Assembly (NCBI GenBank): GCA_036736205.1
Contig: DAINMX010000030.1
Coordinates: 1 to 41,046 of the forward strand
Reading direction: 5' to 3'
DNA length: 41,046 nucleotides
Source: XYA12-FULL-58-9 sp001798605
Lineage (GTDB): Bacteria > Myxococcota > XYA12-FULL-58-9
Made by a program: the position numbers and the translations under genes
The notes under the pieces: generated by a model
The model's database searches: none
What the model was told of the DNA's origin: nothing
Seen by the model: only the letters and a program-made list of their open reading frames with translations
Part shown: one piece after another, positions 24,239 through 32,531 of the stretch
How the letters are laid out: the number at the start of each line of letters is the position of its first letter
Position numbering within the stretch: the stretch's first letter is position 1

Positions 24239-26032
24239 ATGGTAAGAAATGTCATCGTTTGCTTGGCCTTCATCGCACTGACAAACGGGTGTAAGCGCGG
24301 CGGCCAACACGAGAAGCCCGAAGAACCGCCACGGCCAAAGGTTTTCGCCGGTGACGAGCTGCCGCCACTCGCAAATCAAGGGCTCGCGCAACCAGGCGGC
24401 ACCTTGGTGATAGCCATGGGGGCAGAGCCGCCAACCCTCAATTACCAACTCGATCCGCTCGACGCCTGGGGCAAAAGAATCGACGAGCTCGTCATGGATA
24501 GCTTGGCGCGCCCCAACATCATCACCTGGAAACACGAACCCCATCTCGCAGAGTCGTGGGAGATCTCAGAGGACAACCTCACCCTCACCTTTCATCTGAG
24601 AAAAGGAGTTGAATGGCACGACGGCAAGCCGTTCACCGCCGACGACGTAATCTTCACCTTCGACAAGATCCTCAGCCCGACCTCCAAAACCATGGCTATT
24701 CGTTCGTACCTCGACGCATTGGCACGTTACGAAAAACAAGACAGCCACACCGTCGTCTTCCATCTCGCCGAGCCCTATTGGTACGCCTTCGACGCCATTG
24801 CGGAGATCTTCATCTATCCCGAGCACATCTACAAGAAGGGTGATTTCAACACCCATCCGGCAAACCGCGCCCCGATTGGCACAGGGCCATTTCGTTTTCA
24901 TCACTGGAAGACTGGCGAAGAGATCGAGCTGCGGCGCAACGACAACTTTTACGGCAACGCACCTCACCTCGAACGCTTGGTGTTCAAGTACGTGCCAGAC
25001 CCAATTGTGCGCACACAACTGCTACGCAAAGGTGAGGTCGACGTCGTCGAGAAAGTGTCCCCCGAGGAGTGGCGCGCCATCACCTCCGAACCCGACAGCG
25101 GGCTGCGTTTTTGGCGACTCCGACACGTGCCGGGCAGTCTGCAATGGATTGGTTGGAATCAAGAGCGGCCGATGTTTCGTGACAAAAGAGTTCGCCGTGC
25201 CATGACCATGCTCCTTGATCGACACGACGTGGCCAATAACCTACGCCTTGGCCTCGACACCGTGGCCGAGTCTTGGTTCTACCCAGGCTCACCCGAGCAC
25301 GACGCCACCATTAAACCTTGGCCCTACGATCCTGAGGCCGCGGCCGATCTCCTTGACCAGGCCGGTTGGGTCGATCACGACGCGGACGGCATTCGCGATA
25401 AAGAGGGTCGGCCGTTTGAGTTCACATTTCTCTATCCCGCAGGTCCGCCCTTTTACGAACAGCTCGCGAGCTTGATGAAATCGGACTTTGCCAAAGCCGG
25501 CATCGAGGTGAAAACCGCGCGAATAGAGTGGGCGGTGTATACCGAGCGGTTACGTCGGCACGAGTTCGACGCCTGTTCGCTCTTGTGGCAAATGACGCCC
25601 CGCAATGACCCCTATCAAGTTTGGCACAGCTCGGAGATCAACGGCGGCTCCAACTATGTGTCTTTTCGCAATAGCGAGGCCGACAATCTCATTGAGTCTT
25701 CGCGACACGAGTTCGATGATGAGAAGCGCTTGAAACTCTATCGGCGTTTCAACGCCATTCTTCACGAGGAGCAGCCCTACACGATGCTGTTCAATCGCTA
25801 CAATCTCTCGTTGGTGTCGAAGAAGTTCGGCGGCATCGTCTCTACGCCATATGGCGTGCTCAATTATTCCGAGTTTTACCTCCGGGCGTCAGAACCAGAG
25901 CCAGAGCCAGAGCCAGAGCCAGCGCAAGAGCGTGAGCCTGAGCCAGCACCAGCGCCTGAGCCAGCACCAGCGCCAGAGCCAGAGCAGAAGCTGAAGCCCG
26001 CGACCGCGTCGCCTGACAACCCCACACCGTAA
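24239..26032 (+). CDS. Peptide/nickel-type ABC transporter substrate-binding lipoprotein
   Basis: The protein has 597 residues. The N-terminus is a signal sequence ending in LTNGC, a weak lipobox, so it is probably a lipoprotein. Residues 50 to about 545 are an SBP_bac_5 domain (DppA/OppA/AppA family), with LTFHLRKGVEWHDGKPFTAD and the family's GTGPFRF and AMTMLLDR regions. It captures oligopeptides or a related ligand in the periplasm and hands it to the permeases. After the domain a Pro/Glu/Ala tail rich in EP dipeptides (25892-25984) is added, which normal family members lack. The stop overlaps the permease start (TAATG). The start has no strong Shine-Dalgarno sequence. The ligand cannot be told from sequence. 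Confidence 0.92.
   Translation: MVRNVIVCLAFIALTNGCKRGGQHEKPEEPPRPKVFAGDELPPLANQGLAQPGGTLVIAMGAEPPTLNYQLDPLDAWGKRIDELVMDSLARPNIITWKHEPHLAESWEISEDNLTLTFHLRKGVEWHDGKPFTADDVIFTFDKILSPTSKTMAIRSYLDALARYEKQDSHTVVFHLAEPYWYAFDAIAEIFIYPEHIYKKGDFNTHPANRAPIGTGPFRFHHWKTGEEIELRRNDNFYGNAPHLERLVFKYVPDPIVRTQLLRKGEVDVVEKVSPEEWRAITSEPDSGLRFWRLRHVPGSLQWIGWNQERPMFRDKRVRRAMTMLLDRHDVANNLRLGLDTVAESWFYPGSPEHDATIKPWPYDPEAAADLLDQAGWVDHDADGIRDKEGRPFEFTFLYPAGPPFYEQLASLMKSDFAKAGIEVKTARIEWAVYTERLRRHEFDACSLLWQMTPRNDPYQVWHSSEINGGSNYVSFRNSEADNLIESSRHEFDDEKRLKLYRRFNAILHEEQPYTMLFNRYNLSLVSKKFGGIVSTPYGVLNYSEFYLRASEPEPEPEPEPAQEREPEPAPAPEPAPAPEPEQKLKPATASPDNPTP
25892..25984. repeat. GAGCCA hexanucleotide repeat coding an EP-rich tail
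   Basis: An imperfect run of GAGCCA/GCACCA-type hexamers encodes about 31 residues of alternating Glu-Pro and Ala-Pro at the C-terminus of the substrate-binding lipoprotein. Such arrays can change length by strand slippage in multiples of two codons. Confidence 0.9.
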
Positions 26033-27024
26033 TGCGATTTCTGGTTGGCCGACGCCTGCTGCAACTGGTGCCGACTTTCTTGGGCGTCACGTTGCTGACG
26101 TTTTTTCTTTTGCGCCTGGCGCCCGGTGCGCCATCGCTCGTTGGGGACGACGGGATCGTGACCCCCGCGGTACAAGCCAGCCTCGAGGCCTGGAGAGAGC
26201 TCAAGGGACTCAACCAGCCGCTGTGGGCCCAATACATCAATTGGCTATCGCGCTTCGTCCGCTTCGACTTCGGCAGCTCGCTCATCGATGAGCGTCCTGT
26301 GCGTACCCTGATCGTCGAAGCGTTACCGCGGACGTTGGTCCTTACCGTTCTCGCCCTGATCTTCACCTATACCCTGTCGATTCCCCTTGGCATCCACTCA
26401 GCCATTCACCGCGGCCAAAGGAGCGATCGGATCATCTCGGGCGTACTGTTCATCCTCTACTCCATGCCGTCATTCTGGGTGGCACTGCTCTTGGTGGTTG
26501 TACTCGGTGGCGGTGCCTGGTTCGATCTTTTTCCCATCGTTGGCTTGCGCTCGAGCAACATGGAAGGTGCCGGGTTCTTCGTCCGGAGCATCGATCTCAT
26601 CTGGCACCTCGTCTTGCCGGTGTTTTGCCTGACATATCCATCGTTGGCGCGCACCTCTCGTTTTCAACGAAGTGCCATGCTCGACGTCATCCGCCAAGAC
26701 TACATCCGCACAGCAAGAGCCAAGGGCCTCACCGAGCGGACGGTGATCTTGCGTCACGCCTTGAAGAATTCGCTCCTACCCATACTGACGCTCCTTTCCA
26801 CAGACCTGCCATGGATCCTCGGTGGCTCCGTCATCGTCGAGCGCATCTTCGCCATTCGCGGCATGGGAATGTTGACCTTCGAAGCGATCTTGCGCCGTGA
26901 CTACCCAGTCATCATGGGCGTCACTTCCTTGGTGGCAATCCTCACCATGGTCGGCGTCCTCCTCGGTGACCTCGCCTACGCATGGATCGATCCCCGCATC
27001 CGTTTCGAGAGGACCCAGGGATGA
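26032..27024 (+). CDS. Peptide ABC transporter permease (DppB/AppB type)
   Basis: The protein has 330 residues and about six membrane helices. The N-terminus (FLVGRRLLQLVPTFLGVTLL) and the loop DYIRTARAKGLTERTVI (about 223-239), the EAA coupling loop that contacts the ATPases, mark it as the DppB half of the permease pair. It carries the family's GSVIVERIFAIRGMG near the C-terminus. The start overlaps the binding-protein stop and the end overlaps the next permease (ATGA at 27021-27024), so all three are coupled. It forms the inner-membrane channel with the DppC-type partner. Confidence 0.95.
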   Translation: MRFLVGRRLLQLVPTFLGVTLLTFFLLRLAPGAPSLVGDDGIVTPAVQASLEAWRELKGLNQPLWAQYINWLSRFVRFDFGSSLIDERPVRTLIVEALPRTLVLTVLALIFTYTLSIPLGIHSAIHRGQRSDRIISGVLFILYSMPSFWVALLLVVVLGGGAWFDLFPIVGLRSSNMEGAGFFVRSIDLIWHLVLPVFCLTYPSLARTSRFQRSAMLDVIRQDYIRTARAKGLTERTVILRHALKNSLLPILTLLSTDLPWILGGSVIVERIFAIRGMGMLTFEAILRRDYPVIMGVTSLVAILTMVGVLLGDLAYAWIDPRIRFERTQG

Positions 27025-28016
27025 AAGGCAAACGGGATACCTGGAGCGCCATGAAGTCCCGCCGCGGCGCACGGTGGGGGGTGGCGGTTTTGGCAACGGT
27101 GTGTGGCGTCGCCCTGTTAAGTGACTTCATCGCATCGGACAAACCGATCCTCGCGCGCATCGATGGCAAGCTGTACGTTCTCCCCAACCTCTTCACGCCC
27201 GTTGGCTTGCGCCCGTACACCATCAACACGCTGATTGAGCGTATGGGCAAAACTGACTGGCTCATTGCCCCCCTGGTGAGTTGGGGTGCCAACGAACAGG
27301 ACAAAGGAACCGCACCGCTGGCACCACCTAGCAGCCGCCACTGGCTGGGCACGGACACAGCGCGGCGGGATGTGCTCGCGCGCATGGTACACGGAAGTCG
27401 TGTCTCGCTCTTGGTGGGACTCGCTTCGGTGTCGATTTTCATCACCATTGGCACCCTTCTCGGCCTGCTGGCGGGTTTCTTCGGAGGGTGGGTCGACGTC
27501 ATCGTGTCACGAACGGTCGAAACCGTGATGACCATTCCCGTGTTCTTCCTCATTCTCGCGGTCATGGGGATCATCGAGTCGGCTGGCATCGGCACCATGA
27601 TGGTGGTCATTGGCCTAGTCTATTGGACTCGAGTCGCCCGACTGGTGCGGGTAGAGACGCTCAAACTGCGACAACTCGGTTTCATCGAAGCTGCGACCGC
27701 ACTCGGATATTCTAATCGGCGGATTCTCTTGGTTCACATTCTGCCGAACGCTCTCGGGCCCATTCTTGTGGCAGCAACCTTTGGCGTGGCTGCTTCAATC
27801 ATGATGGAGGCGTCTTTGTCGTTTTTGGGGTTTGGAACCCCCGACGCCACCGCTAGCTGGGGCGGACTGTTGCGCGGTGCCATGGGAAACTTTCATGCCT
27901 GGTGGTTAATCCTTTTCCCAGGTCTTGCGGTGTTTGCCACCGTAACCTCCTGCAATGTTCTCGGGGAAGCTATGCGGGACAGCTTCGACCCCCACCTGCG
28001 TCATGAGGTTGAGTGA
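27021..28016 (+). CDS. Peptide ABC transporter permease (DppC/AppC type)
   Basis: The protein has 331 residues. After the first membrane helix there is a long periplasmic loop of about 70 residues, then HWLGTDTARRDVLARMVHGSR, the DppC signature in which AR replaces the usual GR. The EAA loop is canonical (FIEAATALGYSNRR, about 221-234), and the C-terminus carries MEASLSFLGFGTP. ATG 27021 overlaps the preceding stop and has AGGA before it; the longer start at 26982 would lie inside dppB. It completes the heterodimeric channel. The operon then breaks for 67 bases that appear to contain a promoter. Confidence 0.94.
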   Translation: MKGKRDTWSAMKSRRGARWGVAVLATVCGVALLSDFIASDKPILARIDGKLYVLPNLFTPVGLRPYTINTLIERMGKTDWLIAPLVSWGANEQDKGTAPLAPPSSRHWLGTDTARRDVLARMVHGSRVSLLVGLASVSIFITIGTLLGLLAGFFGGWVDVIVSRTVETVMTIPVFFLILAVMGIIESAGIGTMMVVIGLVYWTRVARLVRVETLKLRQLGFIEAATALGYSNRRILLVHILPNALGPILVAATFGVAASIMMEASLSFLGFGTPDATASWGGLLRGAMGNFHAWWLILFPGLAVFATVTSCNVLGEAMRDSFDPHLRHEVE

Positions 28017-28046
28017 CAAAGTCCAGAGAAGCCCAGTGCAAGAAAG

Positions 28047-28075
28047 TTGTTTGTGGAAACACTGACTGATAGCCT
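28047..28075 (+). promoter_or_regulatory. Promoter inside the ABC importer operon, near-leaderless
   Basis: TTGTTT (28047-28052) and TAGCCT (28070-28075) are exactly 17 bases apart, with TG one base before the -10 (TGATAGCCT). The expected transcription start (about 28082) coincides with the GTG at 28084, giving a nearly leaderless transcript. No clear ribosome site precedes that GTG, which agrees. Confidence 0.5.
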
Positions 28076-28083
28076 GAAGCATC

Positions 28084-28929
28084 GTGACAGATCCCCTTGA
28101 TGAATTACCCGAGATCCAAATTGAGGCTGTCTTGGACGAACCCAGCGACCCCACTGACGCTGGCGAGGCGGGATTGCCCGAAATAGACATCGACCTCGAT
28201 TTCGATGGTCCGCCGCCAGTCATTGATTCGCCTGCACCAACACCGCCTGCGGCGTCGAGACAGCCCTTGCCCCCCACTCGTGACGCCAACGCTCCAACGG
28301 ACGCCAAGAAGAGATCAGCGACTGCGTCCCTTGATCTTGACGCTCTGTTGTCAGACATCGACTTCGCATCGGCGACGCGACCACGCAAAAAGATCCCGAC
28401 CACCGGCTCGTCTTTGGGACCGGCGGTGCCACCCCTCAACGCCATGGATAAGATCGCGGTCGATATTGACCTGGACCATACCTCTGTCGACAACAACTCG
28501 AGTCCTCGGGGACAAATGGTGCCCGAGCTCACCTTTGAACTTGAGGTCAACGCACCAAAGGCACCTCAACCACCTGAGCAGACAACCAATCCCGAAGAAT
28601 CGGCAGTCGACGATTTCGATCTAGACTTTGGCGGTCCGCCAGTTCTCCCTCTCTCGGCAGACGAGCCATCACCGTTGTCGACAATCCCGTTGGAAACCAT
28701 GGCCGCAAGTCCTGAGACCATTGATGCGCTCAGGAAACTGGCCGGCCCGGGGAGCGATCCAGTGGCAGCCCGAGCCGCTCTGTTTGCGGCACTCAAGGGT
28801 GAGCCTCACAACGAGGCCGCCCTTCCTGACACCCGCGCCATAGCCCTTGGTCTCGCCCGGGTCTTAGTTGCTACAGGATTTTCCATCAACGAGATCGCGG
28901 ACGCAATCATTGAAGCCCTGACGGAATGA
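28084..28929 (+). CDS. Acidic low-complexity protein inserted in the ABC importer operon
   Basis: The protein has 281 residues, with no signal peptide or membrane segment. The first 200 residues are acidic and Pro-rich with repeated short motifs (EIDIDLDFDGPPPVID, LDLDALLSDIDF, DFDLDFGGPPVLP) and look disordered. The last 75 residues (from about SPETIDALRKLAG) look like a folded helical domain ending in NEIADAIIEALTE. It starts with GTG just after a candidate promoter and its stop overlaps the first ATPase gene (ATGA at 28926-28929). The gene is not part of standard Dpp/Opp operons. It may be an adaptor that binds partners through its acidic motifs, but no function can be assigned. Confidence 0.8.
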   Translation: MTDPLDELPEIQIEAVLDEPSDPTDAGEAGLPEIDIDLDFDGPPPVIDSPAPTPPAASRQPLPPTRDANAPTDAKKRSATASLDLDALLSDIDFASATRPRKKIPTTGSSLGPAVPPLNAMDKIAVDIDLDHTSVDNNSSPRGQMVPELTFELEVNAPKAPQPPEQTTNPEESAVDDFDLDFGGPPVLPLSADEPSPLSTIPLETMAASPETIDALRKLAGPGSDPVAARAALFAALKGEPHNEAALPDTRAIALGLARVLVATGFSINEIADAIIEALTE

Positions 28930-29882
28930 GCGGTGAGGCGCTCCTTCGTGTTCGCAATCTGGTGATTTCCTTCGCCATCGATGGCAAAGACTGCCCCGCT
29001 GTCGATGGCATTACATTCGATCTCGAACGTGGGCGCACCCTTGCACTGGTGGGAGAGAGCGGTAGCGGCAAGACCCTGACCGCAGTGTCCATACTCGGGC
29101 TGGTGCAGCCTCCTGGCGTAATCACCGGGGGCTCTATCGACTTTGATGGGACTGAGCTCGTAGGTGCGACGACAAACGCGTTCTGCGCTATTCGCGGCCG
29201 ACGCGTGGCCATGGTTTTCCAGGAGCCTATGGCCGCGCTCAACCCGGTGATGCGAATCGGCGATCAAATCGCAGAGCCCTTACGCGCACACCTTGGTCTC
29301 TCCCGAGTCGCCGCACGCGACAGGGCAATCGATCTACTTGGTAAGGTGGGCATTGGCGCTCCCGCGCAACGGGTCGACAACTACCCCCATCAGTTAAGCG
29401 GCGGCATGCGTCAACGAGTGATGATTGCCATGGCCTTGTCCTGTGACCCTGAAATCCTCATCGCTGACGAGCCGACAACTGCGCTCGATGTAACCGTGCA
29501 ACGACAAATCCTCGCCCTGTTACGAAAGATGCAACGGGAGCGACACATGGCGATGCTGTTTGTCACCCACGATCTCTCATTGGTCGAAAACATAGCCGAC
29601 GAAGTCGCCGTCATGTATGCAGGACGCATCGTCGAGCGGGCATCGGTCCAGCAGATCCTCACAACCCCCAAGCATCCGTACTCACGCGCCCTGTGGCACG
29701 CAAGTCCCGCACGACACCGCGCAGGGGAACGGCTGCAAGCTGTACCTGGAAACACGCCCGGACTGACCCAACGACCCCGGGGCTGCCCATTTCATCCGCG
29801 TTGTCCCCGAGCCTTAGAGCGCTGCCACCAAGACGTGCCGGCCTTTGACGCGAGTGTTGCCTGTTTTGTCCCACATTCGTAA
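28926..29882 (+). CDS. Peptide ABC transporter ATP-binding protein (DppD type)
   Basis: The protein has 318 residues. Walker A is GESGSGKT (43-50), the signature is LSGGMRQR, and Walker B with the D-loop is ILIADEPTTALD, followed by the switch His in FVTHDLS. The C-terminal oligopeptide-transporter extension has CPFHPRCP with clustered cysteines, which in some DppD proteins bind an iron-sulphur cluster. It hydrolyses ATP at the inner membrane together with the DppF-type partner encoded nine bases downstream. The start overlaps the acidic gene upstream. Confidence 0.95.
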   Translation: MSGEALLRVRNLVISFAIDGKDCPAVDGITFDLERGRTLALVGESGSGKTLTAVSILGLVQPPGVITGGSIDFDGTELVGATTNAFCAIRGRRVAMVFQEPMAALNPVMRIGDQIAEPLRAHLGLSRVAARDRAIDLLGKVGIGAPAQRVDNYPHQLSGGMRQRVMIAMALSCDPEILIADEPTTALDVTVQRQILALLRKMQRERHMAMLFVTHDLSLVENIADEVAVMYAGRIVERASVQQILTTPKHPYSRALWHASPARHRAGERLQAVPGNTPGLTQRPRGCPFHPRCPRALERCHQDVPAFDASVACFVPHS

Positions 29883-29890
29883 GAAGATGT

Positions 29891-30835
29891 ATGACTGAAC
29901 CATTGGTGCAGACAGAAAACCTGTCACAACAGTTTCACATGCGCACCCCAGGTCGCACCGATGTCCTGCACGCGCTTGACAATGTCAGTCTGTCCATTGC
30001 CTGCGGACAAACCCTCGGTTTGGTGGGCGAGTCCGGTTGTGGCAAGAGCACACTTGGCCGCTGCATTCTGCGGCTGCTTCGCCCATCTTCGGGCCGAATC
30101 GTCTTTGCGGGGACTGATATCACCCACATGTCGCGACGGGCGTTGCGCCCAATGCGGCGACGCATGCAATTCATACCCCAAGATCCTCTTGCCTCGCTCA
30201 ACCCGCGGCAGACCGTGACGGACGCACTCGGAGAAGCTCTGACAGTGCATCGGATATGCGAGAAGTCCACTGTCCCAGAGCGCATCGCGGCTTTGTGTCA
30301 GAGCGTCGGACTCGGCACCGATATCGTCAACCGATACCCGCACGAGCTCTCGAGCGGACAACGTCAACGACTCCTCGTCGCTCGCGCCCTGAGTGTCGAG
30401 CCCGATTTCATCATTGCGGATGAGCCCACCAGCTCCCTCGATGTCTCGGTTCAAGCGCAGGTCATCAATCTCCTGCTCGACCTCAAAGAAAGCCTGCGAC
30501 TCACCTACCTGTTCATCAGTCACGATCTCCATGTGGTGCGAATCGTCAGCGACGTGGTCGCCGTCATGTACCTCGGCCGGATCGTCGAGGTAGGTTCGGC
30601 CACCGATCTCTATCGGAGCCCCAACCATCCGTACACCCGAGTACTGCTCGAGCCCTCTCAGGCCAGCGACGACGTCGCAGCCGATGAGCCCCCAAACCCG
30701 CTGCAGCAACCAAGCGGCTGCTCATTCCACCCACGTTGTCCGATTGCCAAGGACATATGTAAAAACGAAACCCCTGCTTTGAGAGCTCTCGGGGGCGACA
30801 ACGTCGATCGCCAAGTGGCGTGTCACCTGGCCTAG
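29891..30835 (+). CDS. Peptide ABC transporter ATP-binding protein (DppF type)
   Basis: The protein has 314 residues. Walker A is GESGCGKST (46-54), Walker B is FIIADEPTSSLD, and the switch His is in FISHDLH. The signature reads LSSGQRQR, with Ser in place of the first Gly of LSGGQ. That is a tolerated but uncommon change; whether it affects ATP hydrolysis cannot be judged here. The C-terminal extension carries CSFHPRCP and further cysteines, as in the DppD partner. It closes the importer operon and meets the ThyX-like gene tail to tail: the two stop codons lie within one CTAG. Confidence 0.94.
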   Translation: MTEPLVQTENLSQQFHMRTPGRTDVLHALDNVSLSIACGQTLGLVGESGCGKSTLGRCILRLLRPSSGRIVFAGTDITHMSRRALRPMRRRMQFIPQDPLASLNPRQTVTDALGEALTVHRICEKSTVPERIAALCQSVGLGTDIVNRYPHELSSGQRQRLLVARALSVEPDFIIADEPTSSLDVSVQAQVINLLLDLKESLRLTYLFISHDLHVVRIVSDVVAVMYLGRIVEVGSATDLYRSPNHPYTRVLLEPSQASDDVAADEPPNPLQQPSGCSFHPRCPIAKDICKNETPALRALGGDNVDRQVACHLA

Positions 30836-32457
30836 CTCTCTTGCTCCGCCCGTTTGGCGGCCGACCGCTTCTCTCCATCGAGCCGGCCCAGTTGGTAATC
30901 CTCATGGTCGACGAACTTCATGGCCCCGGCGATGAGCCCATGGCCGGCCTTCTCGCCTATGAGCCGGTGCATCTGTTGGCAAATCCGCCGGTACGACGAA
31001 TGTCCCGCGGCCGCGGTTCGTAGCTCGAGGAGGTGGAACGCCTCACGAGCGTTGAGCTGCATCATGTAACGAACGTTCGCGGCAAAGGGCACGACGTACT
31101 GTGCGACTTCTTTGCCGAGGTCGGATGCAAGATCTCCGTAGAGCTCCCGAACAGCAGCGATGGCACGATCGTACTTCCCATCGAGATTAAGCTCGATGAG
31201 CGTGTCGGGGGTGATGTGGCCAAGGTCAAATGAGAGCGTCTGCCATTCGATGGTCAACATGCGGTGACGCTGCAAGTCGCGAAACGCACCATAGTCGGAG
31301 ATGATGTCAAAACGATAGGAAGCCCTCTCGAACGCGCGCCCTGGCTTGTGACGCCGGTTCTTGCGATCGCCCACATAGGCCTCGACAATCTTGCGCCTTT
31401 CATCGACACCCATTGCACGAACGATTTCAAGTAACTGATCGTCAGGCAGCAGCGAATAGGCGTACAGTGCGGCTGCCGCAATCTTGAGTTCCGCATCCAC
31501 ATCCCAATCCACCAAGGTCACTGCGGGACGTGCATTTGCTTGTGCTTGGTGCTCGTGTGCGACGGCGCGCATTCGCTCGTCAATGTCGGCGAAGTACCGA
31601 GTCCAGGCGATACCCCGATTCTCCAAATCCACGCGACGCATGAATGCAGGAATAACCTTGCGCAGCTCATCCAACATGAGTTGCGAATAGTCGCGCACCT
31701 CCTGGAGGGGATGGGCCCGCATACGCAAGATCATGCTCTCGTACGCCTGGCCATTGGCATAGATACCGACATTGGATGTAGTCGCGGCGGGCAACAACCC
31801 CCGTAGATCATCACAAACTTTGGCGCGAATCGTTCCATTGTAGGCAACCGCTGGCGTTCCTTCGACACGCGGGAATTTGGCTTCGTAATGCTCCCGTAGG
31901 CTGGGGGCGAGATCCTTGTAGGTGTTGAATAGATTGTCGATGACCTCGACATAACGCTCGTTCCACTTCGAATCACGGATCTCCGCGGGCACGAAGTATC
32001 GATAACGCCCGCCGAGCGGTTTGTCGTAGTAGATGTAGCGGGTGCTCTGCTCCAGATAGGCAGCCATTCGCCCCCACTCGATCATCTTGGTGAGAATGTT
32101 CGACGATTGCTCGCAGGCGAGGTGAACCCCACCCAGTTGGGCCACCGAGTCATCACCAAAGTCAGTAAACACCTTTTCATACAGAGCAACGGCGCGATCC
32201 ACATCGACGCCATCACCAACACCAGGCTGCTCTGCAATTGTTTCAATGCCGAGATCGGGGTTGCTAACAAACTCGTCAAGAAACAGACGCCGCAATGATT
32301 TCGGCGAGCGGCTGTAACGGGCAAACAGGGCACCCTTGACCACCTCCGGCAAGTTGACCAACGCAAAGACCGGACCGTCGACGTTGGTGAAGAACCCGGA
32401 GAGCGTCTTCCTCTCGTCCGCGGTGAACTCTTCGACGAAATACTCAAACCTGGACAT
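30832..32457 (-). CDS. Tandem ThyX-like protein (FAD-dependent thymidylate synthase family)
   Basis: The protein has 541 residues, about twice the length of ThyX (about 220-270). Both halves look like ThyX. The family motif is RHRxxSx4SxR, which binds FAD and dUMP. In the N-terminal half the aligned stretch (about 128-141) reads WGRMAAYLEQSTRY: the SxRY end is kept and RHR is lost. In the C-terminal half (about 397-410) it reads RHRMLTIEWQTLSF: RHR is kept, while both Ser become Thr and Arg becomes Ser. Each half also has the following NAR-like segment (YANGQAYESMILRM; LNAREAFHLLELR). The start at 32457 has GGAGG before it; a TTG at 32487 is the alternative. It may form hybrid active sites or may have another role. 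No thyA is seen in the window. Confidence 0.82.
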   Translation of the reverse strand: MSRFEYFVEEFTADERKTLSGFFTNVDGPVFALVNLPEVVKGALFARYSRSPKSLRRLFLDEFVSNPDLGIETIAEQPGVGDGVDVDRAVALYEKVFTDFGDDSVAQLGGVHLACEQSSNILTKMIEWGRMAAYLEQSTRYIYYDKPLGGRYRYFVPAEIRDSKWNERYVEVIDNLFNTYKDLAPSLREHYEAKFPRVEGTPAVAYNGTIRAKVCDDLRGLLPAATTSNVGIYANGQAYESMILRMRAHPLQEVRDYSQLMLDELRKVIPAFMRRVDLENRGIAWTRYFADIDERMRAVAHEHQAQANARPAVTLVDWDVDAELKIAAAALYAYSLLPDDQLLEIVRAMGVDERRKIVEAYVGDRKNRRHKPGRAFERASYRFDIISDYGAFRDLQRHRMLTIEWQTLSFDLGHITPDTLIELNLDGKYDRAIAAVRELYGDLASDLGKEVAQYVVPFAANVRYMMQLNAREAFHLLELRTAAAGHSSYRRICQQMHRLIGEKAGHGLIAGAMKFVDHEDYQLGRLDGEKRSAAKRAEQES

Positions 32458-32531
32458 GGGCCTCCGCGTTTCCACAGCTCGAGCCAACCAGATGACCCAG
32501 CGGTGGGCCGATGGGTTGAGCGAAGATCTGT

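Noticed and set aside
24209..24544. Minus-strand frame over the start of the binding lipoprotein
   Set aside because: It is antisense to a gene with a signal peptide and a clear SBP domain and has no features of its own.
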